Virus record (IMG/VR): IMGVR_UViG_3300026518_000674 | Coordinates: 1-37,134 of that record | Source: a virus | DNA: 37,134 nucleotides | Reading direction: 5' to 3' (one strand) | Shown here: positions 31,901-37,134 of the stretch, piece by piece | Layout of the letters: every line of letters starts with the position of its first letter | Numbering within the stretch: the stretch's first letter is position 1 | Notes under the pieces: model-generated | Databases searched by the model: none | What the model saw: the letters and a program-made list of their open reading frames with translations, nothing else | Told to the model about the DNA's origin: nothing | Made by a program: the position numbers and the translations under genes

Positions 31901-32792
31901 GGTGCTTCCCGGCCTCACAATGGCGGATCACCAGGGCCTTGCGGCCTTCCATGCCAAACCCTGGCCGGGCGGGGTGGATCTGTTCCGCTCTCCCAGCCTG
32001 GAGACCGGATACAGCCACAATCTGCGCACCGGCTTGTCGGCAACGGTAGGCGAGACAGTGACGGCTTTTCCGCCTGGATCGCCTTCTACCTGGTCGCTAG
32101 AAACCCTGGAGGTGGAGCTTTTTGCTGGGGGTTTTGTCAGCCGATCCCGCGAGGACGTTTTGGCCGGTGCAAATGCCATCGCGATAGAGCATGCCCCCGG
32201 CGCCTGGGAAGTCCTGCAATTCACCACGGCCGAGCTGATCGCCAAGGACACCTGGCGCCTGTCAGGCTTTCTGCGGGGGCAGCTTGGCACAGAGTGGGTG
32301 CGTGGTGATGCAGATCTTGCCCCCGGTGCGCGCCTGGTCGCGCTGGATAGCGCCGTGATCCCAGTGGACATGCGGGCCGAGGAGATCGGCCGCGCGTTCT
32401 ACTGGCGGGCGCTGCCCACCGGCAAGGACCAGGCCGAGGTGGAAGGCATCCTTCACAGCTTTAAAGGGGCAGGGCGGCGGCCATTTTCACCCGCCCATCT
32501 GAAAGCTGCCCTCTCTGGTGGGCTGCTGTCGCTCTCCTGGATACGGCGCACCAGGGTTGAGGGGGACACCTGGCCCGATAGCGAGGACGTGCCCTTGGGG
32601 GAGGCGTTCGAGCGTTACCGTGTGGAGATCGGCCCAGAGGAGTTGCCGCTTGTCTCTCTGACCGTCTCGGATGCCACCAACCTCGAGGACCTGGACGTCT
32701 CCGCCCTCTCTGGCCTTCAGGAGATCCGGGTGGCCCAGGTTTCGGAAACCTACGGGCCGGGCGTTCCTGCACGCCTCTCCCTCACGTTTTGA
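28959..32792 (+). CDS. Host-specificity/tail-tip megaprotein, GTA gp15-like
   Basis: A 1277-residue protein. The N-terminus (ILLSAAGAAIGGSIGGTF followed by LGVSAAALGKAAGGLIGRSL) is a glycine-alanine-rich hydrophobic segment typical of GTA gp15 (hub/megatron). Next is the conserved GVARVAGQVIWATN hub region, then a GTA-TIM-barrel-like glycosidase domain (about 290-720, with LYPFIMMDIPAGNELPDRDG, ISYAADWSEYH, DFIGIDNYLPLSDWRPG and KPVWFTEFGCPAI), then phage tail-protein domains and a C-terminal fibronectin-like region. TGGAGG lies 8 bases before ATG28959. It would bind and perhaps degrade host surface polysaccharide. Confidence 0.92.
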   Translation: MATILLSAAGAAIGGSIGGTFLGVSAAALGKAAGGLIGRSLDQSLFGASSQVTGPRLDNLEVQKSAEGGGLPVVEGVARVAGQVIWATNMEEVTSTTSQGGKGSGGSVETTEYTYYANFAVALTDCATGPIRHFGRIWADGKLLDTSDLTLRFYNGSETQEPDALIVAKDGGAPAYRGVSYVVFERLEVEAYGRRIPNLTFEVWGPSGHMEELIRGVDMIPGSTEFGYSPAVITKGAAGSTTRENAIRSGGKSDWAESLDLLQGVLPTCDTVALVVSWFGTDLRAAHCEIEPRVETKDKSPSRAWSAGGLSRASANLVSLIDGIPAFGSAPDDRSVMEAIADLKARGLRVVLYPFIMMDIPAGNELPDRDGGTGQAIYPWRGRIGPAAADGPVASQVAALVGTAAPSQFSAGTDVPVYSGPDEWSFCRFILHLAALARNAGGVDAFLIGSELVDLTMATDTPGSYPFVDALVSLAGDVKAMLPGAQISYAADWSEYHSHRNGGEVYFHLDPLWGASDVDFIGIDNYLPLSDWRPGQAHADYDPANGVTSVYSLDYLKGQIEGGEYWDYYYASQADRDAQTRTPIWDGAYGEDWVFRQKAIRAWHGAAHHNRPGGVRDGSPTAWTPGSKPVWFTEFGCPAIHLGSNQPNVFYDPKTSESFMPHYSSGARDDFMQRQYIRAMLEWWGENGGAVLSTENAFVWSWDARPWPEFPRTTEVWSDGPNWRYGHWLNGRAGSAPAAEVIERRLTTHYGYAPELLDLTRCHGQADGMILSGPLSFRDMMGTWETALNLDAAEDGAVLRIAARASARLVADYTLDNLVEEGTAALYTITRTSQEETPRVAVVSYSDTELDYEAGAARATIREQPGQAEVDAELALVSDLERMTATAETILHRAADEREKIKLILPPSSPLRPGDVFGFTPKSGARLRFIADEVVRGEARRVSAYLYTGTALSSVGGPIRPGLARVAPPSETVLPYFLDLPVLPGLTMADHQGLAAFHAKPWPGGVDLFRSPSLETGYSHNLRTGLSATVGETVTAFPPGSPSTWSLETLEVELFAGGFVSRSREDVLAGANAIAIEHAPGAWEVLQFTTAELIAKDTWRLSGFLRGQLGTEWVRGDADLAPGARLVALDSAVIPVDMRAEEIGRAFYWRALPTGKDQAEVEGILHSFKGAGRRPFSPAHLKAALSGGLLSLSWIRRTRVEGDTWPDSEDVPLGEAFERYRVEIGPEELPLVSLTVSDATNLEDLDVSALSGLQEIRVAQVSETYGPGVPARLSLTF

Positions 32793-32819
32793 TCCCAACA
32801 CCCTGAACAGGAGTCCGAC

Positions 32820-33527
32820 ATGACCACTGCCAAGTTCAGCTTGCCCTATCTGCAATCGGGCCAGGCCCAAAAGCACGTTACCCACAACGAGGCCCTGACC
32901 CTCATTGATGCCCTGTTGCCCGGCGTTGTGGTCTCCGCCACGCTCGCAACCGCCCCGCTGTCACCGGCTGAGGGGGAGGCCTATATCGTCCCATCCGGCG
33001 GGGTCTTTGGCGTGGTGGGGGAGGGAAAGATGGCCCTCTATTCCGGCGGGGCATGGGTGGAGATCCCGGCCGCCTTTGGCCACCGGGTCCTGGTGCTGGA
33101 GGAGGGTCGCTATCGGATCTATGCCGGATCGCGCGGCTGGGTGCCGGGTCAGATCATCGGCGCCTTTGGCGGAACGCTGGGTCTGCGCACCATCGACCTT
33201 GAGGTGGATCTGTCGGGTGGCGGAACGCAAGTCGCAGTGGCAGGGGCCATCCCGGCGCGGGCGATTGTTCTTGGCGTCACCACCTGGGTTGCAACCAATG
33301 TGACCGGCCCCGACCAGATCAAGGTCGGCGTCACTGGCGAGTTGTCCAAGTTTGGCAGCTACATTTGGCGCGATGCCCCGTCCTCCAACATTGGCGTGGT
33401 GGGTCCCTATGCCACCTATGCCGATACGGATCTGTTGATCACCGCGCAGGATGAGGCCACGGCCTTCACCGGCGGAACGGTGCGCCTGTCCGTCCTGATC
33501 ATCGAACCCGGCGCCGCACCGGCTTGA
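32820..33527 (+). CDS. DUF2793 tail-associated protein
   Basis: A 235-residue protein. The N-terminal 100 residues are DUF2793: LPYLQSGQAQKHVTHNEALT and the later ALYSGGAWVEIP and RYRIYAGSRGW. The C-terminal 120 residues (GLRTIDLEVDLSGGGTQVAV ... ATYADTDLLITAQDEATAF) look like a beta-rich fibre or carbohydrate-binding domain often attached to this family in Rhodobacterales phages and GTAs. It follows the gp15-like gene after 27 bases and is probably a tail fibre/tip decoration protein. Confidence 0.85.
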   Translation: MTTAKFSLPYLQSGQAQKHVTHNEALTLIDALLPGVVVSATLATAPLSPAEGEAYIVPSGGVFGVVGEGKMALYSGGAWVEIPAAFGHRVLVLEEGRYRIYAGSRGWVPGQIIGAFGGTLGLRTIDLEVDLSGGGTQVAVAGAIPARAIVLGVTTWVATNVTGPDQIKVGVTGELSKFGSYIWRDAPSSNIGVVGPYATYADTDLLITAQDEATAFTGGTVRLSVLIIEPGAAPA

Positions 33528-33538
33528 AGGAGTATCCC

Positions 33539-33946
33539 ATGAGTGAATCCGCGATCCAGGCGGCGGCCCAGGCCGCCGTGGCCCTTGCTGTGCCCGGTGC
33601 CAAAGATTGGTCACAGACCCCAGCCGACATTCTGCCCGACAACCTTCCGGCATTCACCGTCACCGTGACCCGGGACGGCGCCATTCCGGCCGCCATGGGG
33701 GCCGATCTGGAGGAGGTCCAACTGACAGTTGAGGTGGAGTACTTCGCCGCCTTCGCCTCCAGCGATGAGGGCCGCACCCAGATCACCGCCGCCGGGGAAG
33801 CGATCCGCGCCGCCCTGCGATCCGATCCGGCCCTGCAAGCCCTCTCGGACTACACCACGGGCGCCACGCTAGAGGTGGAGCTGGCCCAGAAGAAAAGCCG
33901 CATGGGCCGCGCCACCGTGACCCTTTCTGTCGAGGCCACGTTTTGA
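33539..33946 (+). CDS. Putative tail terminator, lambda gpU-like
   Basis: A 135-residue protein with the secondary-structure pattern of lambda gpU: an N-terminal helix (AIQAAAQAAVALAV), a LPAFTVTVTRDG strand, the paired strands VQLTVEVEYFAAF, a helix ITAAGEAIRAALRSDPALQA and a final RATVTLSVEATF strand. AAGGAG lies seven bases before ATG33539. In lambda-type phages this gene sits between head-tail joining genes and tail tube; here it lies after the tail-tip genes. The family call rests on pattern and on the absence of another gpU candidate. Confidence 0.55.
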   Translation: MSESAIQAAAQAAVALAVPGAKDWSQTPADILPDNLPAFTVTVTRDGAIPAAMGADLEEVQLTVEVEYFAAFASSDEGRTQITAAGEAIRAALRSDPALQALSDYTTGATLEVELAQKKSRMGRATVTLSVEATF

Positions 33947-33992
33947 GGGACGGGGCAGGGCAACACTTAAGTTTTGCATCAGAGGTGACCAC

Positions 33993-34274
33993 ATGAAATC
34001 AGGATTGCCCAAGATCGACATGGTTCTGGCGTCGGCCTCGGTTGCGCCTATCGCCACGGCGCCGCTGATAGAGGGCGGCGCGGATAGCCACGCGGTGCGC
34101 TTCTTCCTCGCCCCGCTCTGGACCTTCACCTGGAACGGGCGGGACGTCTTCCTGACCGCACCCGATGCGCTGGCCCTGGCGTCGTCTTTCGTGCTGGGTG
34201 TCCGGTTCCTGACCTGGGCCTTGACCCCTATCTGGCGCCGCACGCGCGGCAAGGCAGAGGAGGGCGAGGAATGA
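33993..34274 (+). CDS. Small protein with one probable membrane segment
   Basis: A 93-residue protein with a weakly hydrophobic N-terminal part, an aromatic patch (FLAPLWTFTWNGRDVFL at about 38-54) and one hydrophobic helix (LALASSFVLGVRFLTWALTP at about 60-79) before a basic-acidic tail. GAGGTGACC precedes ATG33993. Its stop overlaps the next start (ATGA at 34271), linking it to the T5 A1-like gene. No family is recognised; its translation may be coupled to that of the metallophosphoesterase. Confidence 0.6.
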   Translation: MKSGLPKIDMVLASASVAPIATAPLIEGGADSHAVRFFLAPLWTFTWNGRDVFLTAPDALALASSFVLGVRFLTWALTPIWRRTRGKAEEGEE

Positions 34275-35863
34275 GCGAGCTGTCCCACCGCCCCGCAGAG
34301 ATCACCCCGGCCGAGGCGCGCCTGGTGGTCCAGGCGCTTGCCGATCACGGCGGCAATATCTCCGCCACGGCCCGCACCCTCGGGGTCACCCGCTCTAAAC
34401 TGAAACGGCGTTTGCGCAAAGCAGACGCTTGGGGGATTTCCGCCCATGGCGAGGTTCTGGCCACCGCCGCCCGCCGCCTTGAGGACCGCCCCCATGTGCG
34501 CCGCTATCTGCTGACCTCTGCCCAAAGCAACACCGGCATTCACGCCGGGTTCTGGGCAAACCTGCGGGCGCTTGCCGATCACTACGGCGCCGAAATCATG
34601 GTGGCCCGCATTCGCTACAATCACAGTGAGGCCCAGGTGGCCCAGGAAAAGGTCAACCGGGCGGCTGAAACGGACCTGTGGTATGCGCCCGAGGTGGAGC
34701 CATATCTGGCCGATGAGCGCGTGGAGATCTGCCCCGGTCTGATCTGGGCGGGGGATATGAATATCATTCCCACGGCCGTGAACCCGCTGTCCGGGCTGGA
34801 CAGTTTTACCGGCACCGCCTCCTGCGTCTTTCCTCACCCGCAGATCGCCATGAAATCCATTGCCACCGCGCCGGGCACGGACGCCAAGTTCAATTACACC
34901 ACCGGCGCCGCCACCCTGAAACACTACATCAAGCGCAAGGCGGGCCTCAAAGCGGAGTTCCACCACGCATTCGGCGCCCTTCTGGTGGAGGTCACGCCCA
35001 AGGGCGTCTGGTTTGCCCGCCAGATCAACGCCACCGATCAAGGCGAAATCTATGATCTGGACCTGCGCGTGGAGGGGGGCGAGGTCACCACGGGCCACCG
35101 TCTCGAGGTCTTCACGCCTGGGGACATTCACGGGGTGAAGCTGGACAAAGAGGTTCTGGCCACAGTCTGGGGCAAGGGTGGCCTGGTGGACACGCTACGC
35201 CCCCGCCATCAGGTCTTGAATGACGTCCTGAACTTCGGCCCCAGATCCCACCACAACACGTTCTTTGACCTGGTGGCAGCGCTCTATGACAAGGTCGACA
35301 CGGTAGAGGGCGAGATCCAGGAGACGGCCGAGATTTTGAACGGGCTGACCCGGCGCTGGGCGCAGACCTATGTGGTGAAATCCAACCACGATGAACACCT
35401 AGACCGCTGGATTGAAACGGCGGACTTCCGGCGCGACCCGATCAATGCCGGGTTCTTCCTGACCGCAGCGGCAGCCAAGGTCGCGGCGATCAAGCGCAAC
35501 GATACGGGGTTCGACCTGGCAGCCTGGGCCTTTGAACGCGCAGGACTGGACCCTGCCATTCGCTTCCTGTCCCGCCATGAGCGGCTGGAGATCGCCGGGG
35601 TCCGTCATGACCAGCACGGGGACCTTGGGCCAAACGGCGCGCGCGGTACCGCCACCAATATCGCCCGCACCGGGGAAAAGGCCAACATCGGCCATTCCCA
35701 TTCCGCCGCGATCTACCAGGGCTGCTATCAGGCGGGCCTCTTCGCCAGTCTGGACATGGGCTACAATCGTGGCCCGTCCTCTTGGTCCCACTCCGCAATC
35801 CTGACCTACGGCAACGGCAAGCGCGCCATTGTCACCCTGCGCGCCGGACAATGGCGCGCCTGA
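34271..35863 (+). CDS. HTH plus metallophosphoesterase, resembling phage T5 A1
   Basis: A 530-residue protein. Residues 15-52 form a Fis-like HTH (HGGNISATARTLGVTRSKLK). The remainder has metallophosphoesterase signatures in order: GDIHG (284-288), SNHDEHLDRW (371-380), HGDLGPNGARG (449-459) and GHSHSAAIYQG (474-484). This motif set matches what I recall of the T5 A1 pre-early protein and its homologues, which are needed for host DNA degradation early in T5 infection. It overlaps the preceding small gene by four bases and is followed by a MazZ-like gene after 32 bases. It lies in a late region of this phage, an odd place for such a protein. The fold call is firm, the A1 link moderate, DNase activity inferred. 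Confidence 0.72.
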   Translation: MSELSHRPAEITPAEARLVVQALADHGGNISATARTLGVTRSKLKRRLRKADAWGISAHGEVLATAARRLEDRPHVRRYLLTSAQSNTGIHAGFWANLRALADHYGAEIMVARIRYNHSEAQVAQEKVNRAAETDLWYAPEVEPYLADERVEICPGLIWAGDMNIIPTAVNPLSGLDSFTGTASCVFPHPQIAMKSIATAPGTDAKFNYTTGAATLKHYIKRKAGLKAEFHHAFGALLVEVTPKGVWFARQINATDQGEIYDLDLRVEGGEVTTGHRLEVFTPGDIHGVKLDKEVLATVWGKGGLVDTLRPRHQVLNDVLNFGPRSHHNTFFDLVAALYDKVDTVEGEIQETAEILNGLTRRWAQTYVVKSNHDEHLDRWIETADFRRDPINAGFFLTAAAAKVAAIKRNDTGFDLAAWAFERAGLDPAIRFLSRHERLEIAGVRHDQHGDLGPNGARGTATNIARTGEKANIGHSHSAAIYQGCYQAGLFASLDMGYNRGPSSWSHSAILTYGNGKRAIVTLRAGQWRA

Positions 35864-35895
35864 TCCCCCCAGAGAACCCATGCAGGAGATCCGCA

Positions 35896-36243
35896 ATGGA
35901 CGCCCATTCCCAAGCCTTCAAAGCCGATGCTGGCAAACCCAATCCGCTGCTCCTCGAGACCGGGTGCCCCCGCGCGCTCCTGGCGATCATCCGCGTTCTG
36001 GACTTCGGCGCCCTCAAATATGAGGCGCATTCCTGGCAGGGTGTTGAGGTGGAGCGCTACAACGCGGCCGCTCGTCGTCATCGCCTGGCCCGCGATCTGG
36101 GAGAGGAGCGGGACCCAGAAAGCGGCTTGCTGCATCTCGCGCATGAAGCTGCGAACCTCCTGTTCCAGTTGGAACTAAAGTGCCGAGAGGCGGGCGTAGA
36201 TTTTGTGGTGTTTAATGAGCCGGTTTCCGGGCGTAGAGATTGA
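35896..36243 (+). CDS. dATP/dGTP pyrophosphohydrolase-like protein (DUF5664, MazZ-like)
   Basis: A 115-residue all-alpha NTP pyrophosphohydrolase. The family signatures are KADAGKPNP near the N-terminus, FGALKYEAHSW, RYNAAARRH and the metal-site segment GEERDPESGLLHLAHEAANL. DUF5664 members include MazZ of Z-genome phages, which hydrolyses dGTP or dATP. AGGAG lies eight bases before ATG35896; in-frame starts upstream read unrelated sequence. With the HD hydrolase at 5519-6133 it forms a pair of dNTP-pool enzymes at opposite ends of the prophage. No PurZ is present, so adenine replacement is not supported. Confidence 0.8.
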   Translation: MDAHSQAFKADAGKPNPLLLETGCPRALLAIIRVLDFGALKYEAHSWQGVEVERYNAAARRHRLARDLGEERDPESGLLHLAHEAANLLFQLELKCREAGVDFVVFNEPVSGRRD

Positions 36244-36361
36244 AACCGCTCTCAGCTTCCTGCCATAATAAAGTTACCATTTTATCGACTTACAGTGCCT
36301 GAAGATAACCGACCTTAAGACATTCATCGGATACTCATCTCTCCCAGAGTATGGAGCGCAG

Positions 36362-36442
36362 ATGGATTCTACAGCCATTCACTTCGTTATATCGTGTTGC
36401 GGGCTCGCTGCAGCCCTGTACTGGTACTATTTTATTAAGTAA
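36362..36442 (+). CDS. 26-residue single-pass membrane microprotein
   Basis: A short frame starting ATG36362 with GGAG (36353-36356) 5 bases upstream and ending TAA 36440-36442. The predicted peptide begins MDSTAIHFVISCCGLAA and continues through aromatic residues to a lysine, so nearly all of it could span the membrane. Its good ribosome-binding site in otherwise gene-poor DNA is the main support. It lies between the last rightward phage gene and a leftward gene. Function unknown; chance occurrence is possible. Confidence 0.45.
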   Translation: MDSTAIHFVISCCGLAAALYWYYFIK

Positions 36443-36459
36443 TAAATAGTCCGTGCAAT

Positions 36460-37134
36460 TCAGGCTGCCTGAGCTGCAGCGGAGCAAACCCGCCGCATTT
36501 CGGGCTGAGAAAGAACTTCAGACGCATTTCGAAGCTCGGAAAGCTGAGACCAGTGTATATAAGCCAACTCCGATTCAGAAATATCCATCGGAGAGACGTA
36601 AGAAACGTCTAGCGCCATGCCGGATTCCGGAGAGTGGAAACGTTCTAGCCATAGTGCCACTGGCGTGTTCTCGCTGTCTACCACAAACGTAGGATGAGTA
36701 TCGTGATAATCATTAATGATTTTTATTAAGCGCTCAGATTTGGTGTCATCATTAACCAAGAATGTGATATTCAGTAAATCTGGAAACATCAAGCCAAGTT
36801 CAGAAATCGCATGGCAGTGCTTCGGCTTCCCTGAGGTGATCAAGTATTCGATAGCAACACCCCGACGCAGCCATTCTTCTATCTTCTCCATCCAAAGCGA
36901 ACCGCCGATTAAACTTTCTGGATAGCCGCCGGACGAACTGGTCACAATAAGTTTGTGATTGGGATCCATTAAACTATCGATCCTTGGGACGAGTTGTAGG
37001 GCGGGTGTTGTTTCGAAGAGGTTGGTACTTTCAAGTGAAATATCTCCATTTCCCCTATTGGGGAAAAAGTAGAAATAAGTAGCGAAGCAAAAAGCTATAC
37101 AGCTAGCCAGGAAGGCAATGTCAACTGATGTCAT
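36460..37134 (-). CDS. Membrane-anchored protein of unknown function at window end
   Basis: A 224-residue leftward protein; its ATG is the last three bases of the window, so a longer start outside cannot be excluded. An N-terminal hydrophobic segment (about residues 5-24, DIAFLASCIAFCFATYFYFF) anchors it, then follows an alpha/beta soluble domain with HKLIVTSSSGGYPESLIGGS, WLRRGVAIEYLITSGKP and PDLLNITFLVNDDTKSERLI. The rhythm recalls one half of a phospholipase D-like fold, but no HKD motif is present. The G+C is low for this window. It may be phage cargo or the first host gene beyond the prophage. Confidence 0.65.
   Translation of the reverse strand: MTSVDIAFLASCIAFCFATYFYFFPNRGNGDISLESTNLFETTPALQLVPRIDSLMDPNHKLIVTSSSGGYPESLIGGSLWMEKIEEWLRRGVAIEYLITSGKPKHCHAISELGLMFPDLLNITFLVNDDTKSERLIKIINDYHDTHPTFVVDSENTPVALWLERFHSPESGMALDVSYVSPMDISESELAYIHWSQLSELRNASEVLSQPEMRRVCSAAAQAA

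Noticed and set aside
13910-33527. The element is a gene transfer agent rather than a phage
   Set aside because: Although the tail tip and holin are GTA-like, the presence of integrase, lysogeny switch, primase-helicase, origin-like iterons and a lambda cos-type terminase indicates a self-replicating temperate phage.
5519-36243. A Z-genome (2-aminoadenine) phage, based on DatZ-like and MazZ-like genes
   Set aside because: PurZ, the adenylosuccinate-synthetase-like key enzyme, and a DpoZ-type polymerase are not in the window; HD and DUF5664 proteins occur in many ordinary phages.

Overview
This window reads as a nearly complete temperate siphophage (prophage) of an alphaproteobacterium, most likely a Rhodobacteraceae/Roseobacter-group host. 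The evidence is high-GC codon use in the core genes, a tail tip of gene-transfer-agent (GTA) type (DUF2460, DUF2163, NlpC/P60 and GTA-TIM-barrel proteins in the order of Rhodobacter GTA gp12-gp15), a GTA-type 3TM holin and a DUF2793 protein. Family names are from memory of motifs and gene order; no database search was possible.

Layout. (1) 1-3909, integration and lysogeny: a tyrosine integrase with a DUF6538-like N-terminus; two small leftward genes, one a Fis-type HTH; a divergent control region with tandem 19-bp repeats; then a rightward set of an XRE repressor-like protein, a LuxR-type receptor and a LuxI-type acyl-homoserine-lactone synthase, closed by a strong terminator. This phage-borne quorum-sensing pair is the most striking feature. 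(2) 3910-9859, early/replication: a tightly overlapping operon of small unknown proteins, an HD nucleotidohydrolase, a CHC2/Toprim primase and a P4/D5-type helicase, then an iteron-rich block that looks like a replication origin, then an unknown small protein. (3) 10124-13675, cargo: a leftward lower-GC GHKL (HSP90-like) ATPase, a possible anti-phage factor, and a leftward membrane protein, on either side of a rightward lambda gpZ-like gene. (4) 13910-23380, packaging, lysis and head: lambda-type terminase (Nu1/DUF1441-like and GpA), endolysin and holin, a gpW-like protein, lambda-family portal, a fused prohead protease/major capsid protein, FI- and FII-like connectors and the tail tube. (5) 23453-33946, tail: a chaperone with a G/GT-type -1 frameshift, tape measure, then the GTA-like tail tip, interrupted by two small leftward membrane-protein genes; a gpU-like tail terminator is displaced to the end. 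(6) 33993-36243: a small membrane protein, a metallophosphoesterase resembling phage T5 A1, and a DUF5664 (MazZ-like) nucleotide pyrophosphohydrolase. (7) 36362-37134: a 26-residue membrane microprotein and a leftward membrane-anchored protein that may be phage cargo or flanking host DNA.

How it may work together (inference). The XRE protein has no LexA-type peptidase domain, so SOS cleavage is not its obvious inducer. A LuxR/LuxI pair in the same regulatory transcript could link lysogeny or induction to acyl-homoserine-lactone levels, hence to host or lysogen density. The replication genes and iterons suggest self-sufficient initiation. The two nucleotide hydrolases and the T5 A1-like protein suggest manipulation of nucleotide pools or host DNA. 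The leftward lower-GC genes look like lysogenic-conversion or exclusion cargo. I found no tRNA, CRISPR array or transposase, and no convincing att repeats.
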